A stretch of 32,980 nucleotides of DNA from Tieghemiomyces parasiticus. Taxonomy: Eukaryota > Kickxellomycota > Dimargaritomycetes > Dimargaritales > Dimargaritaceae. The translations under genes were made by a program, and so were the position numbers. Shown here piece by piece: positions 1 through 9,322 of the stretch. Within the stretch, counting starts at the first letter, position 1, and each line of letters begins with the position of its first letter. The DNA is taken from assembly GCA_027575765.1 (NCBI GenBank), contig JANBPT010000509.1, positions 1 through 32,980 on the forward strand, written 5' to 3'. The notes under the pieces were generated by a model. The model saw only the letters and a list, made by a program, of their open reading frames with translations. It was not told where the DNA came from and made no database searches.

Positions 1-1049
1 GCTGCCACTGACATGGCCGCCACGCGCCGTGGCTGCGTGCACCCGACCTTGCGCCCGTCGCGGCTATACCCGGCCTCATGGAGGTACTGCGGGATCTGGG
101 TGGTCTTTCCGGATCCTGTCGCACCCTCGATGATGAGAACCTGATAAGCATCGATGGCGTCCAAGAGTTGCTGGCGATAGTCGTAAACCGGGAGGGATTC
201 TCGCACCTGCTGGATGGATCGCTCTTTGCGTTCCGCCGCGTCCAACAATTCGCGGGCCTCCCGGTCGGCATCGGTCTCCGGATCGAGGGTGCTCTCCATC
301 ACAAAGTCGATAGCGGTCTCGTCGAGGATGTAGTCAAATTCAGTGGGCTCGGTGCCGGGCTCATCGGTAGCGGTGGCGGCGGTAGGTTCCCGCACTTTCC
401 CCTTGATTAGAGTCCGGGAGATCTGCCGCTCCTCCCACTGCTCCTGTTCCGACCGTGAGGCGCCCGACGTCGCGCCGGGACCGCGGCGGTCAGGCTCCTG
501 GTACCGTTGGTAGAGCACCTGTTCTTTCCGCTTCCGGTCAATCTTGCCCTTCTCGGTGATGTAGTCCTCGGGCATCACGTAACCCTCGACGCCAACCTTG
601 ATGTCCTTACGCTCCTCGGCAAGCCGCAGCACCTCGCGCTGATATTCGAGGCGCTCACGCTCGGCGTCCGTGAGTTTCATGCCTTGGAACAGCTGCTCTT
701 CGTCTTCAATCTGACCGCGTAGGAGCTCCAAGCGGCTCTGTTCTCGCTTGCGGAGATACTCCTGCCGTGATCGTTCGCGCAGGTCGTTGGCGGTGACAGA
801 CTCTCGGGCTGGGGCGTCGGCATGCGCTTGGGAATCGGGTCGGTGAGCCTTGCGGTCGTTACGGGACCGGCGAGTTTCTTCCTTACGGGAGAGCTCGCGC
901 TGGCGCAGGCGGTCAGCAAAGGCGTCACGTTCCTCAGCGTCGTCACTTGCGTCACCTCGGACCTCGTCAGTCAGGTGGGCTGGCATGACCTCGCGCGGGT
1001 GTTTTCCCGACCGGTGACGGTCCTTCCGGCTGGGTGATGAGGATCCCAT
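1..1049 (-). CDS. PRP2: Prp2/DHX16-type DEAH-box pre-mRNA splicing helicase, N-terminal part (cut by window edge)
   Basis: The minus strand is open from an ATG at 1049 to the window edge, giving 349 codons of an ATP-dependent RNA helicase. Known role of the family: it remodels the activated spliceosome before the first splicing step. The N-terminal 240 or so residues are charged and helical, with an [13 protein letters not shown] stretch and a [16 protein letters not shown] segment typical of DHX16/Cdc28/Prp2. The RecA1 domain follows: [15 protein letters not shown], the Walker A motif [15 protein letters not shown], and motif Ia [14 protein letters not shown] at the edge. The DEAH box and the rest lie outside the window. 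DHX16-type proteins usually have a further 100 or more residues before the ERDAF segment, so an upstream exon may be missing. A pyrimidine-rich acceptor ending in CTCTTTAG lies about 20 bases upstream of this ATG, with the frame open between the two. Assignment to Prp2 rather than Prp22 or Prp43 rests on the N-terminal motifs. Confidence 0.86.
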   Translation of the reverse strand, partial: MGSSSPSRKDRHRSGKHPREVMPAHLTDEVRGDASDDAEERDAFADRLRQRELSRKEETRRSRNDRKAHRPDSQAHADAPARESVTANDLRERSRQEYLRKREQSRLELLRGQIEDEEQLFQGMKLTDAERERLEYQREVLRLAEERKDIKVGVEGYVMPEDYITEKGKIDRKRKEQVLYQRYQEPDRRGPGATSGASRSEQEQWEERQISRTLIKGKVREPTAATATDEPGTEPTEFDYILDETAIDFVMESTLDPETDADREARELLDAAERKERSIQQVRESLPVYDYRQQLLDAIDAYQVLIIEGATGSGKTTQIPQYLHEAGYSRDGRKVGCTQPRRVAAMSVA

Positions 1050-1490
1050 GACAGTGAGGTCTGGGTCCTAAAGAGTGGGTGAGAAGTCAATAGGGGAGAG
1101 AGAGCAAAGGGGGTAGGGGCGTGAGGTAGCAGGAGGGGACGCAGTAGTAATGGAGCAGTGTCAAGGGAGGGTAGAGGATGTGGAAATGCAAAGGAGGAGG
1201 CATACTTGACTACGCCTGCGGTCGTTTTCGCCGCAGTGTTGATCTAGCGGCCAGCCCCAGAGAAATCGAAAACCGAGAGGTTATGTACCTGAAATCACTT
1301 TCACTTCAAATCGGCTATCCGATCGGCGTGCTCGCCACACCCCGGATCTACTCAAGTGGCAGCCTAGTCCCTACGTCCCTCCCTCTCGCCAAATTCACAT
1401 GCCCCTCCAATTTAAGCCTTTCGGTACGACCAAGGGACTTCGCCTGACGATCGGACGGAAGTCACCGACTCCCTATTTCGCCAGATCAGT
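1050..1490. promoter_or_regulatory. Divergent intergenic region between the helicase and TilS-like genes
   Basis: These 441 bases separate two divergently transcribed genes and presumably hold both promoters. On the minus strand, about 1060-1200 is strongly pyrimidine-rich. It could be a 5' UTR or an intron in front of the helicase coding exon. I see no clear TATA box and no convincing additional coding exon. Confidence 0.35.
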
Positions 1491-3858
1491 ATGGCGGCTC
1501 TGACCGCGCACGATTTCGCCTCCGCCTTGCGGAAGCTACGGCTACCGACCTTCAGCCGAATGGGTAAGTCCGTTGGCTAGAGTTGCCCAAAGAAGAAGGC
1601 TTTCCGGCCTGAAGAGCACGCGACCCGGCTCTCCGGCCTCCTCCCTCTTCGCAACCCTGCGCGTCCTGCGCAATCACTGGAAACCAGAAGCAAACCTGGG
1701 CCGTAACCACCATTACTACGATTAACCTTTTGCGCTACCCAAACTACGTCCGTTGACCCTCCAGCCGTGGCCCTCTCCGGCGGGGTAGACAGCATGGCTC
1801 TCCTCTACCTCCTACGCAACCACCGGCCCTCGGATGCCATTTTTGCCTTCACGGTCGACCACGGCTTCCGTCCAGAAAGCCTTGAGGAAGCTCAAAAGGT
1901 CCAGCGGATCGCCCAGGAACTTGATGTGGACCACCGCATCCTAACCATCCCCTGGCAGACCGAAGCAGATATGTCCCACCGCGGAACACCAGGACCGGCC
2001 GCTCAACCGGTGTTCCCGCGGCCGGGCCAAATGGAGGAGGCCGGCCGTACCCATCGGTACCAGTTGATGGGCCAGGCGTGTCGCGATTTAAACATACCGG
2101 TACTGTTTACGGGTCACCATTTGGGCGACAGGTTGGAGACGAGTTTGATTCGGTTTTTGGTGTCGAGTGGTGTAGATGGTATCGCCGGTATCTCGGCCAC
2201 TCGGCCGTTCCGACAGGCCATGTCGCCGTCGATGCCGTATGCCCAGGTAGCCCGTCCATTGCTCAATTTCCCCAAGGTAAGAGCACAGGGTTGACATGAC
2301 GTTGGTCCTTGAATTGGTACCGACGCCCATTGCCGAGGGGTTAGCGTGTCATTCCATACAGTTATTATAATGGGCTGTATCGACAACTGCAGCACGACGG
2401 CTTCACTTTCGGCTTACCAGTATATACCCACCTTTAATCATCCCCGCCGTCCTACACATTTACAGGAACGGCTGCTGGCCACTTGTCAAACCCATCATAT
2501 CCCTTGGTTTGAGGACCCGTCCAACAAGTCTCATCTGCACAACCGTAATTTTTTGCGCACCCTGATCGACCAAGCCAGCGCCCCGCCCTCCTCGGAGACT
2601 GAAGGGGCGGAGTACAACAGTCGGGCAGAGCGAAGGACGTTCTCGGCTCCGGTCCTCCTACGGCTCAACCGGGCCATGCAGGAACGGCGCAAGGCCGCCG
2701 AAGCAATGGGTAGGTATTTCGTTGTCCATCTCATGACTTTTATAGCATGGGCACCAGGCTCGCCAGCTCAATCATTATTGTGGGCCAGTTTCAACTTATC
2801 GGGGCCTAGATGTCGTATCCCCCCCCCTCACCTCCTCCCAGTACCGTTTTCTAACCCTATGTAATTCACTATCCTGACCTTTCCCTCCCCCCGTTCGCAC
2901 TGTAGTCACAGAGCTGCTCCTCAACAATGTACGCTTCCGCCCGAACCTCGGAATTGCCGTGATTGCGGTACCACATACGGATCCGGCCGGCCGACACCCG
3001 GGCGATTGGCAGTCGACGTGGTGGAACAACTCGGCCCTGGCCACCCGCCTCTATGCACTGGTTATCAACTGGGTCTACCGGAGTCCCTACGCCCCGCGGC
3101 TCCGACAACTTGAGGCCCTTCGCACCCACCTCTCCGACTACGCGCGCCGGGGCGCCCTCTCCAGCGCTGCTCAGGAAGACGAGGAAAATCGGGACCGGTC
3201 CGCCAACGACGACGAGGCGGATGACGACCAGGGTAAGCCGGCCGCCTTACCTACGCATCTCTTGATGGGCCGCACCATGATCCTGCCGTACGTCCCGCCG
3301 GACCCTCGGCGTGTACGCGGGCGAGCCATCGTGCCCAAACCCGCACTCGCGGACCTCTGGCTGGTTACGCGCCAGCCTTTCCAAGCGGGCGAAGTCAAGC
3401 ACCTCCAGATCCCATTGCCAGTCACGGGGCCTCAGGGCCCCCTCACGCCCACGCTCTGGGCCGAGCGGTTCTACCTCTCGGCCTCTCTCCAACCCGAAGT
3501 CCCGGACCCACAGACCCGGCTGGCCAGCATGCCAGCCCTGTATATCCGCGAGTTTCGAGTGGCCGACTGGACTAATCTGCGCCGACAGCAGCGGTACTAC
3601 CAAAATATCGCCGGTCCCGGGGCCCCGCAGCGGCCCGCCAGCCGCACCATCCTCGATATCAAGCAGGTCCCCGGCCATGTGAGGTATACGCTGCCGGCCG
3701 TGTTTGTACGCCATAATGATCAGGAGATTCTCATTTGGTTCCCGGCATTCCAACTGTACCGAAACCAGCCGTTCGTCCAGTCACTCCGACTGCAGTACCG
3801 GTTCGCCCGCGCTCCGCTGTCGAGCGATGACCAATGGCAGTTCCAGACCTTGGATTAA
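1491..3858 (+). CDS. tRNA(Ile)-lysidine synthase-like PP-loop ATPase, four exons
   Basis: Spliced gene with exons 1491-1563, 1765-2276, 2466-2709 and 2906-3858, joining in frame to 593 residues. All introns are GT-AG: GTAAGT at 1564, GTAAGA at 2277 and GTAGGT at 2710. TTGAC or CTGAC branch-like sites precede the first and third acceptors. TilS enzymes adenylate C34 of tRNA-Ile(CAU) and join lysine to it so that it reads AUA codons. The PP-loop signature SGGVDSMAL is encoded across the start of exon 2 (about residue 29). It is followed by the family blocks TVDHGFRPES, TGHHLGDRLETSLIRFL and PWFEDPSNKSHLHNRNFLR. The exon 2-3 junction falls inside the typical RPLL..PK block, which supports the splicing. 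The C-terminal 300 residues are not recognisable and are longer than in bacteria. In a fungus the likely site is the mitochondrion (inferred). Only about 28 residues precede the PP loop, so a targeting peptide is not obvious. Confidence 0.82.
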
Positions 3859-4556
3859 TCGAGTTTGGGGAGCGGTGCGAAGACTGGTGGTTGGGGTTTC
3901 CTGCGTGCTTCTAATGGCCCTGGGGCCCTCCCCCTCCCATCCCACATAGCCAGTGGGGACACTTTCCCTAATCGGTCAGATCCTGCTCGTCTTGAAGGGA
4001 CAGTGAATGCAACACATAAATATAAACATGGTTGTAATCCGCTGCCTCAACTGTCCAACTTTAATCTATTTGACGCGTATGTAACTCGGGTTAAAATGGG
4101 GTAACCCTCCCACTGATAACCCACGCCTGGTTGGGAAAATCCGTCGCAGGTGGAATATTTATATTTTGAGGAAATGAGATGGATCGGGTTCATACCCGGG
4201 TAAGTTGGTGAATAAGCGCAAGATATTCCCGAATCCATACTGCAAGCCCCTGCAGTGAGCTCTGGCAACGCTACGTACCCTTCAAACTCTGCACATGCTG
4301 CCCCGACCCCAAAACAAAACCAGGGGTGTAGTCCTAGAGGGCGTGTTATATTTGCTGGGAACTTGCTAATGCACGGCGATAAGTATACTATTTATAAGGG
4401 CTCATAGCCCCCCTCCCATCTAAGAGGCATGACCCCTTGCCTAGCCCTCTACTCTGAACCACAGGTCTTACTCAACCAACCCACCTTAATTTCTCCCTTC
4501 ACAAGTACTGACACATTCCCCCAGACTCGTGTCTCACTCGCCCCATTCGCTCTACC
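3859..4556. other. Intergenic region upstream of the methyltransferase gene
   Basis: About 700 bases with no supported gene. The left part is the 3' flank of the TilS-like gene. The right part, about 4400-4556, is pyrimidine-rich and leads into the methyltransferase start, as expected for a fungal promoter/5' UTR. I found no tRNA, repeat or conserved reading frame. Confidence 0.4.
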
Positions 4557-5558
4557 ATGTCCGCATTCTCTGACCAGGATTTCAACTCGGCATCGTACTC
4601 GGCCTACCGCCCCACCTACGATCGTAGTGTCATCCGCCAGGTGACCACGTACCATGCTGCTCACCAAATCACCGACGCCACCAGCAGGCAGGGTCGCCAC
4701 TTCTCTCTGGCGGTCGACTTGGCCACGGGTACAGGCCAGATGTGCGAGCTGGTGAGCCCGGTCTCCGATCGAGTGTATGGGCTTGATATCTCGGCTACCA
4801 TGATTAAGTCAGCCGTTCAGTTACCCAACGTCCAGTACTCCGTCAGTCCAGCCGAAGGGCCCTGGGACGCGGCGATTGCCCCGGGTTCGGTGGATCTGGT
4901 CACCATCGCCCAGGGCGCCCATTGGTTTAAACGGCCACAGGCTTGGCACCAGATCCAGAGGATGCTGAAACCCCGCGGGACCTTAGCCATCGTGGGCTAC
5001 TCGTTTGTGAGCTTTGGCGGGAAACCTCGGGCAGCCGAACTGCTATGGAAACTGGCGACGGCCTCTACACTGCTGGGGCCGTTTTGGGAACAGGGGCGTG
5101 AATACGTCGAAACCCTCCTGGGCGACTGGCACATACCGTTCGATAACGTGGTGCGGCTCTATTCGCCTCCAGGGCTGGTCGCCCCATCACACCGCCAACA
5201 ACATGGGCAGGGCAACAAGACCACGGTGCCGGCCAGTAGTATGTGTCTTGAGGGTCTAAAACGCATCCATAGCGCCCAGACCGCCAATGGGTGGTACCTA
5301 CCGGCACCCGAGAGCTACATGCGCAAGACTCTGACCCCCCGTGAGATAGTGCTGTACCTTCAGACCTGGTCGTCATACAAACGGTTCTGCCATGTCCACC
5401 CCGGCCGGCAGGGTATCGTGCGCGAGTACGTAGAGATGATGATGGAAGTTGAAGGCTGTCATGCGTGGGACGAGCCCTGGGAGACCGATTGGAACCATGT
5501 GCTCATCCTGGCTACGAACCCCGCGGAAACGAGGGAGGAATCTTTGCAGGCTATATGA
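4557..5558 (+). CDS. Class I SAM-dependent methyltransferase (type 11 fold)
   Basis: Uninterrupted 333-residue frame. The N-terminus FNSASYSAYRPTYDRSVI matches the YRPxY opening seen in yeast Crg1/Tmt1-like methyltransferases. The SAM-binding motif I is VDLATGTGQMCELV (about residues 57-70). Motif II, VYGLDISATMI, ends in the acidic residue expected to contact the ribose. A post-motif VDLVTIAQGAHWF (about residues 110-122) and MLKPRGTLAIVGYS (about 137-150) complete the Rossmann core. The C-terminal third is the substrate-facing part and is less conserved. The substrate cannot be read from sequence; relatives methylate small acids such as trans-aconitate or lipid-like compounds. No signal peptide or membrane segment is seen, so a soluble cytosolic enzyme is likely. 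The start at 4557 follows a pyrimidine-rich leader and is the first in-frame ATG before the conserved N-terminal block. Confidence 0.85.
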   Translation: MSAFSDQDFNSASYSAYRPTYDRSVIRQVTTYHAAHQITDATSRQGRHFSLAVDLATGTGQMCELVSPVSDRVYGLDISATMIKSAVQLPNVQYSVSPAEGPWDAAIAPGSVDLVTIAQGAHWFKRPQAWHQIQRMLKPRGTLAIVGYSFVSFGGKPRAAELLWKLATASTLLGPFWEQGREYVETLLGDWHIPFDNVVRLYSPPGLVAPSHRQQHGQGNKTTVPASSMCLEGLKRIHSAQTANGWYLPAPESYMRKTLTPREIVLYLQTWSSYKRFCHVHPGRQGIVREYVEMMMEVEGCHAWDEPWETDWNHVLILATNPAETREESLQAI

Positions 5559-6500
5559 TTGCGAGGCAATGACGACCGGAATTCACCCTCTAAGAGCTAC
5601 CCCGCAGCATATAATGGATTGGGCAAACAGGGCAGCAATAAGAGGACAGAAGTGGCCGAGCGTGCCCTATCTGCTGGGCAATGCAGCACAGCCGATCTTG
5701 GCGGCCGACAGGACCCATGTCGGCGTGTATACCTATACATCTAAGAATCAGTGAAGCTGCGCTGCTGCTGCTTAAGGCCTCACCTTAACCGGCCCAACGA
5801 AGCGCCAGGCCGGCCCCAATACCCTATGGCCTTTCCACCGCAGCACGGGGAGAGCCCTGGTTTACTTATGGGACATCGCTTGGTCATGGCGGCGGATCCG
5901 CCTTTCCCGACGGTCCAAACAATGGACACAGTCGAAGTTCATACGCTCGTGGCAACTGTTCTCCAGACGGAGGATCCTGCTCCCACACGCAGGTAGCCCT
6001 CGTCCGCGTTGGTGAACAGGATAGGCCCACTGGCGCTGCTCCACCCACTGGATTTCAATCACCCTCCGCCGATGCCTATCTGCTCACCCGCTGTCTGGGG
6101 GTTTTTTTCCCCTGGTCAGTCTCTCCCACTGCACCCCGGGTGGGAAGGCTTCAGTAGCCGGGGGGTGGGGGGTGCTCCGGAAAAAAGCTCTCGGTCCTCG
6201 GTCGGGTCTCAGTTTCTCCTGGCCACCCTTCTCCTCCTTCTCGCCCTTATATGCACAGCTCTGCCCGGTCCTGGCACTCCTGGTCCAGTTCCTCCCCACA
6301 GGTCTTGCAGCCAACCACCTGGTTCTGTACCACCGCCTACTCAGTACCATCTATACATCGCCGTTGGTTCCACATTGCCCTCTACCCATTTGCGAGCACC
6401 TCGGCTCCTGTGCCACGCTTCTACTTGGCCTATTTTATATTTTTCACTACGACCTTGCTTCCTGCCCACCAGCCCTCCCTTTACCCCCCGGCCGCTCAGC
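5559..6500. other. Spacer and probable 5' leader of the nucleotide-sugar transporter gene
   Basis: About 940 bases without a supported gene. From 6009 onward the frame of the downstream transporter stays open. However, the 164 residues it would add are low-complexity Pro/Ser/Leu with no transporter homology. The DNA is pyrimidine-rich (6100-6500), more like a promoter and 5' UTR. A CTCAG just before the ATG at 6501 could also be a splice acceptor for a 5' UTR intron. Confidence 0.4.
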
Positions 6501-7880
6501 ATGGTTCTCGCTGTACTCCGGAACGTACCCATGAAGTACGTGAGTCTGGTGACCCTGGTGGTGCAGAACAGTGCCCTGGTCCTGGTGATGCGCTACTCCC
6601 GCCTGCATTCCGGCTCGACCGGCGAGAAGTACTACACCTCCACCGCCGTGTTCCTCGCCGAGCTGTCCAAATTCTTTATGAGCGTCGGCCTGCTCCTCTA
6701 CGAGGAAATCTCTCGCCGCCGTCAGTTGGCCCGATCGCACCACCAGGGGTATGAGTTGGCCAGCAACCAGGATGATGGGGCCCACTCCGGGGCCGCAGGC
6801 CGCCGGAAATCCGCCGACGAGGACTTCGAAGACCCCCAAAACCCATCCACGGTGCCAAGTGAGCCCCCGTTGACCGTCCGCTGGTTATTTAACGAAGTGT
6901 TTGGCGACGATGCCTGGAAACTCATGATCCCTGCGGCGCTCTACACGGTGCAAAACAACCTCCAATACATCGCCGTGTCACTGTTGGACGCCGCCACCTT
7001 CCAGGTAACTTACCAACTCAAGATTCTCACCACCGCGCTCTGTTTCGTCATCATCCTGCGCAAGCCGCTCAACTTGTGGCAGTGGCTCTCGCTCGTCGTG
7101 CTCACGGTCGGAATCATCCTGGTCCAGCTGCCCTCGCTCGGTTCCGTCGGGGGCACGGCCGCGACGGCCAACTCCGGAGCAGGGGCTACAGGCGATGCGG
7201 CTGCTACCGCGGGCGCGGCGGCCGAGGCCGTCGACAAGGCCGCCAACGCGGCGCTCCAGACTCAGCGCGACAGCTGGGAGAAACTACTGGGCCTCCTCAC
7301 CGTCGCCCTGGCGTGTGTCATGTCCGGCCTGGCTGGCGTGTACTTTGAAAAGATTCTGAAGGGTTCTAAGACGTCGGTGTGGGCGCGTAACATCCAACTG
7401 TCCTTCTTCTCGCTGTTCCCGGCCCTCTTTCTCGGCGTCATGCTCAAGGACGGCGCCGGTGTCCGCGAACACGGGTTTTGGTACGGCTACAATGCGTGGA
7501 CGTTTGGGGCCATCACCTGTCAGGCCCTTGGCGGCATTATCGTCGCTCTCGTCGTTAAGTACGCTGACAATATTCTCAAGGGATTCGCCACCAGTATATC
7601 CATCATCCTGTCGTGCGTGGCCTCGATTTTTATCTTTGATTTCCATATCACCATCATGTTTGTCATCGGAACGGCCGCCGTCATCTACGCGACATATCTA
7701 TACGGAACAGCATCTTCGGCCAAACCGACCCCCAAATCGACAGCGGCGTCTGAGGCCGCAGGCGGCCGGAGTTTGGAACAGGGCCGCAGTGAGGTCGTGC
7801 TGGACACAACGGGTCTAGATTCCGGCGACGATGATGATGATATCACAGTCACCGGGAGCGTTCGCCAACATCAGCACTAA
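6501..7880 (+). CDS. Golgi UDP-sugar transporter, SLC35A/Gms1 family
   Basis: The 459-residue product from the ATG at 6501 (or 449 from 6531) begins with the hallmark MKYVSLVTLVVQNSALVLVM and RYSR of SLC35A3/Gms1-type transporters. These exchange UDP-GlcNAc or UDP-galactose for UMP across the Golgi membrane. Further family blocks are STAVFLAELSKFFMSV, LMIPAALYTVQNNLQYIAVS, LDAATFQVTYQLKILTTA, GLAGVYFEKILKGS and the C-terminal KYADNILKGFATS. About ten hydrophobic segments are visible. Two loops are longer than usual. One is a hydrophilic, acidic insert of about 60 residues after the second membrane segment (near residues 75-130). The other is an Ala/Gly-rich insert of about 45 residues near 215-255. 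The tail is acidic and probably cytosolic. Which UDP-sugar is carried cannot be decided from sequence. An open frame extends 492 bases upstream but looks non-coding. Confidence 0.88.
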   Translation: MVLAVLRNVPMKYVSLVTLVVQNSALVLVMRYSRLHSGSTGEKYYTSTAVFLAELSKFFMSVGLLLYEEISRRRQLARSHHQGYELASNQDDGAHSGAAGRRKSADEDFEDPQNPSTVPSEPPLTVRWLFNEVFGDDAWKLMIPAALYTVQNNLQYIAVSLLDAATFQVTYQLKILTTALCFVIILRKPLNLWQWLSLVVLTVGIILVQLPSLGSVGGTAATANSGAGATGDAAATAGAAAEAVDKAANAALQTQRDSWEKLLGLLTVALACVMSGLAGVYFEKILKGSKTSVWARNIQLSFFSLFPALFLGVMLKDGAGVREHGFWYGYNAWTFGAITCQALGGIIVALVVKYADNILKGFATSISIILSCVASIFIFDFHITIMFVIGTAAVIYATYLYGTASSAKPTPKSTAASEAAGGRSLEQGRSEVVLDTTGLDSGDDDDDITVTGSVRQHQH

Positions 7881-8713
7881 ACTGGTGAAGGAGAGGGGGG
7901 GAAGGAAGGAGTTTGACAGGTTCCGCTGAGTTTCCGTTTGAACTTCGCTTCTCATTTTCGCGACCCTCCACGGCCTGTTTTACCATGCTTATTCAATTAT
8001 ACCCATATACTTCCTGTTAACTTCTATGCCGCCGGCCTCTTTTATCACTACAGCCCCGAATAAACCTATCACGGTCATCATCGAGGAGAGTTGATTAAAA
8101 ATTACCGAATTCCGGTTTGTATTTTCAAGTGGCTGGTAATAGCTAAGTGTCAGTTAGGAGGGTCGACAAATACCTACCAGCCCCACCTTATCCACACTAG
8201 ATCACAGACGGGTTACTAGGGAGATAAAGCACTGTTGGCCAATCAGAGTTCCGTGTATATGTTTTATGCAAAATTAAGAATAGTTCCGCCCATTTTCTGT
8301 CATGTGGTGCTCGGCTCTAGGCGGAGGTTTTCGGTTAAGCCGTACGGGACAACGGTCTGGGCCCAACGGCAAATCAAAGGAAATGGCAACGTACGGGATT
8401 GTTAACTGCAACGGTTAACGTAAATAGTATGGGATCGTTGTCGCGTTCAATTACTAGTAAATGAAATAAAATAAATAAAGGCTACGGGAAAAATGGAAAC
8501 TCAGAAAATTAGCTGGCAAGCCCTTGCCTAACTGCGCGAGCTCGCTTTTATACTCGTGAGCGGGGAAGGATCTGCATCCCCCTGCATAAGGTGTGTAACC
8601 TTAAACCTTAATCCTAGCCTCTCCCACAAAGGGCTTGCCCATTGTTTTTGCTCTCCCAATGTTGATGTGCCCGTCAGATGCCTTCAAGAGCCAAAGCGGG
8701 TGTTGGCACCACA
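7881..8713. other. Non-coding spacer left of the LTR-like element
   Basis: Apart from the candidate polyadenylation signal, I see no gene here. Small palindromic features occur: GTTAAC motifs flanking a short spacer near 8401-8418, and a 12-base inverted match (GGCAAGCCCTT near 8515 and its complement near 8630). Neither has element-like boundaries. Composition is more AT-rich than the coding parts. Confidence 0.35.
8059..8064 (+). promoter_or_regulatory. Candidate polyadenylation signal of the transporter gene
   Basis: An AATAAA hexamer lies about 180 bases after the transporter stop codon, a reasonable place for its 3' end signal. It is a single short match, so support is modest. Confidence 0.35.
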
Positions 8714-8717
8714 ATCC

Positions 8718-9195
8718 TGTAAAGCGGACCGGTATCTGGAAGCCGGTCCCGCTTTCAAAAGAACCTCCGAGTCGAAGTGGAGGATTCAGGAATATACAGT
8801 CGGACCAGGGCTGTCCGAATCTGTAATGCAAAGTTCAATAGGTAAACTATTGACAGAGAAAATCTTGAATAAAATCTAGAAACGTTTACCAACAAGCGAG
8901 CTTAAGAAATTATTGGTACTAGACTTTACTAACGGAATAGTGCCTACGGATGGCACTATGGGACAGAAATCGGGAAATAAGCTGCCGGGCCCTGTGTTGC
9001 ATACTTGGGCCCGGCTTATATACTAAGACTATAATAAATGATTGACGCTAATTGGTGGAGGGCCTGGCTAGTCCCCCGTCTCTTCCGGGCTTCTCCCAGA
9101 GGTTGCCCGGTCTCGATTCTTTTGTTACTTTCAACGGTTGTATAGGCGCGGCCTATTACAGCTCCTCAAAGGCCGAAGGCGTGCTCGGCTTCACA
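8718..9195. mobile_element. Solo-LTR-like element, copy A (478 bp)
   Basis: The element begins TGTAAAGC and ends GCTTCACA, so it has the TG...CA ends and short imperfect inverted termini of an LTR. It is flanked by a 4-bp direct duplication ATCC at 8714-8717 and 9196-9199. It aligns along its whole length, with roughly 70-75% identity by eye, to the inverted copy at 18060-18538. That copy has its own different 4-bp duplication, so the ends of the two copies are defined independently. A TATATAAG-like box lies near 9015-9022 on the minus strand and a TTATATA on the plus strand; retroelement orientation is therefore uncertain. No internal retrotransposon genes are adjacent, so this would be a solo LTR left by recombination. 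A non-autonomous TIR element is the alternative. Confidence 0.75.
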
Positions 9196-9201
9196 ATCCC
9201 A

Positions 9202-9317
9202 GTTGCGACCATATGCCGGAGTTAGCACCGTATCCCGTTAGATCTGCGAAGTTAAGGCCCAGTCAGCCGATTTAGTACCAAGGTGGGTGACCACTTGGGA
9301 ATAGTCGGTGTCGCAAC
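9202..9317 (+). rRNA. 5S ribosomal RNA gene
   Basis: A 116-base segment with the 5S layout. The 5' GTTGCGAC pairs perfectly with GTCGCAAC at the 3' end, forming helix I. Internal landmarks are AGTTAGCACCGTATCCCGT and GATCTGCGAAGTTAAG (box A/helix region), and GGTGGGTGACCACTTGGGAA (box C/helix IV-V region). These match fungal 5S rRNA, which joins the large ribosomal subunit and is transcribed by RNA polymerase III through TFIIIA binding within the gene. Five Ts follow immediately. This copy stands alone among protein genes, as dispersed 5S genes do in many fungi. Exact ends may be off by one or two bases. Confidence 0.93.
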
Positions 9318-9322
9318 TTTTT
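9318..9322 (+). terminator. RNA polymerase III terminator of the 5S gene
   Basis: A run of five T residues directly after the 3' half of helix I, as required for Pol III termination. Confidence 0.8.

Noticed and set aside
8514..8641. 12-base inverted match that could bound a 126-bp MITE
   Set aside because: No target-site duplication and no second copy seen in the window.
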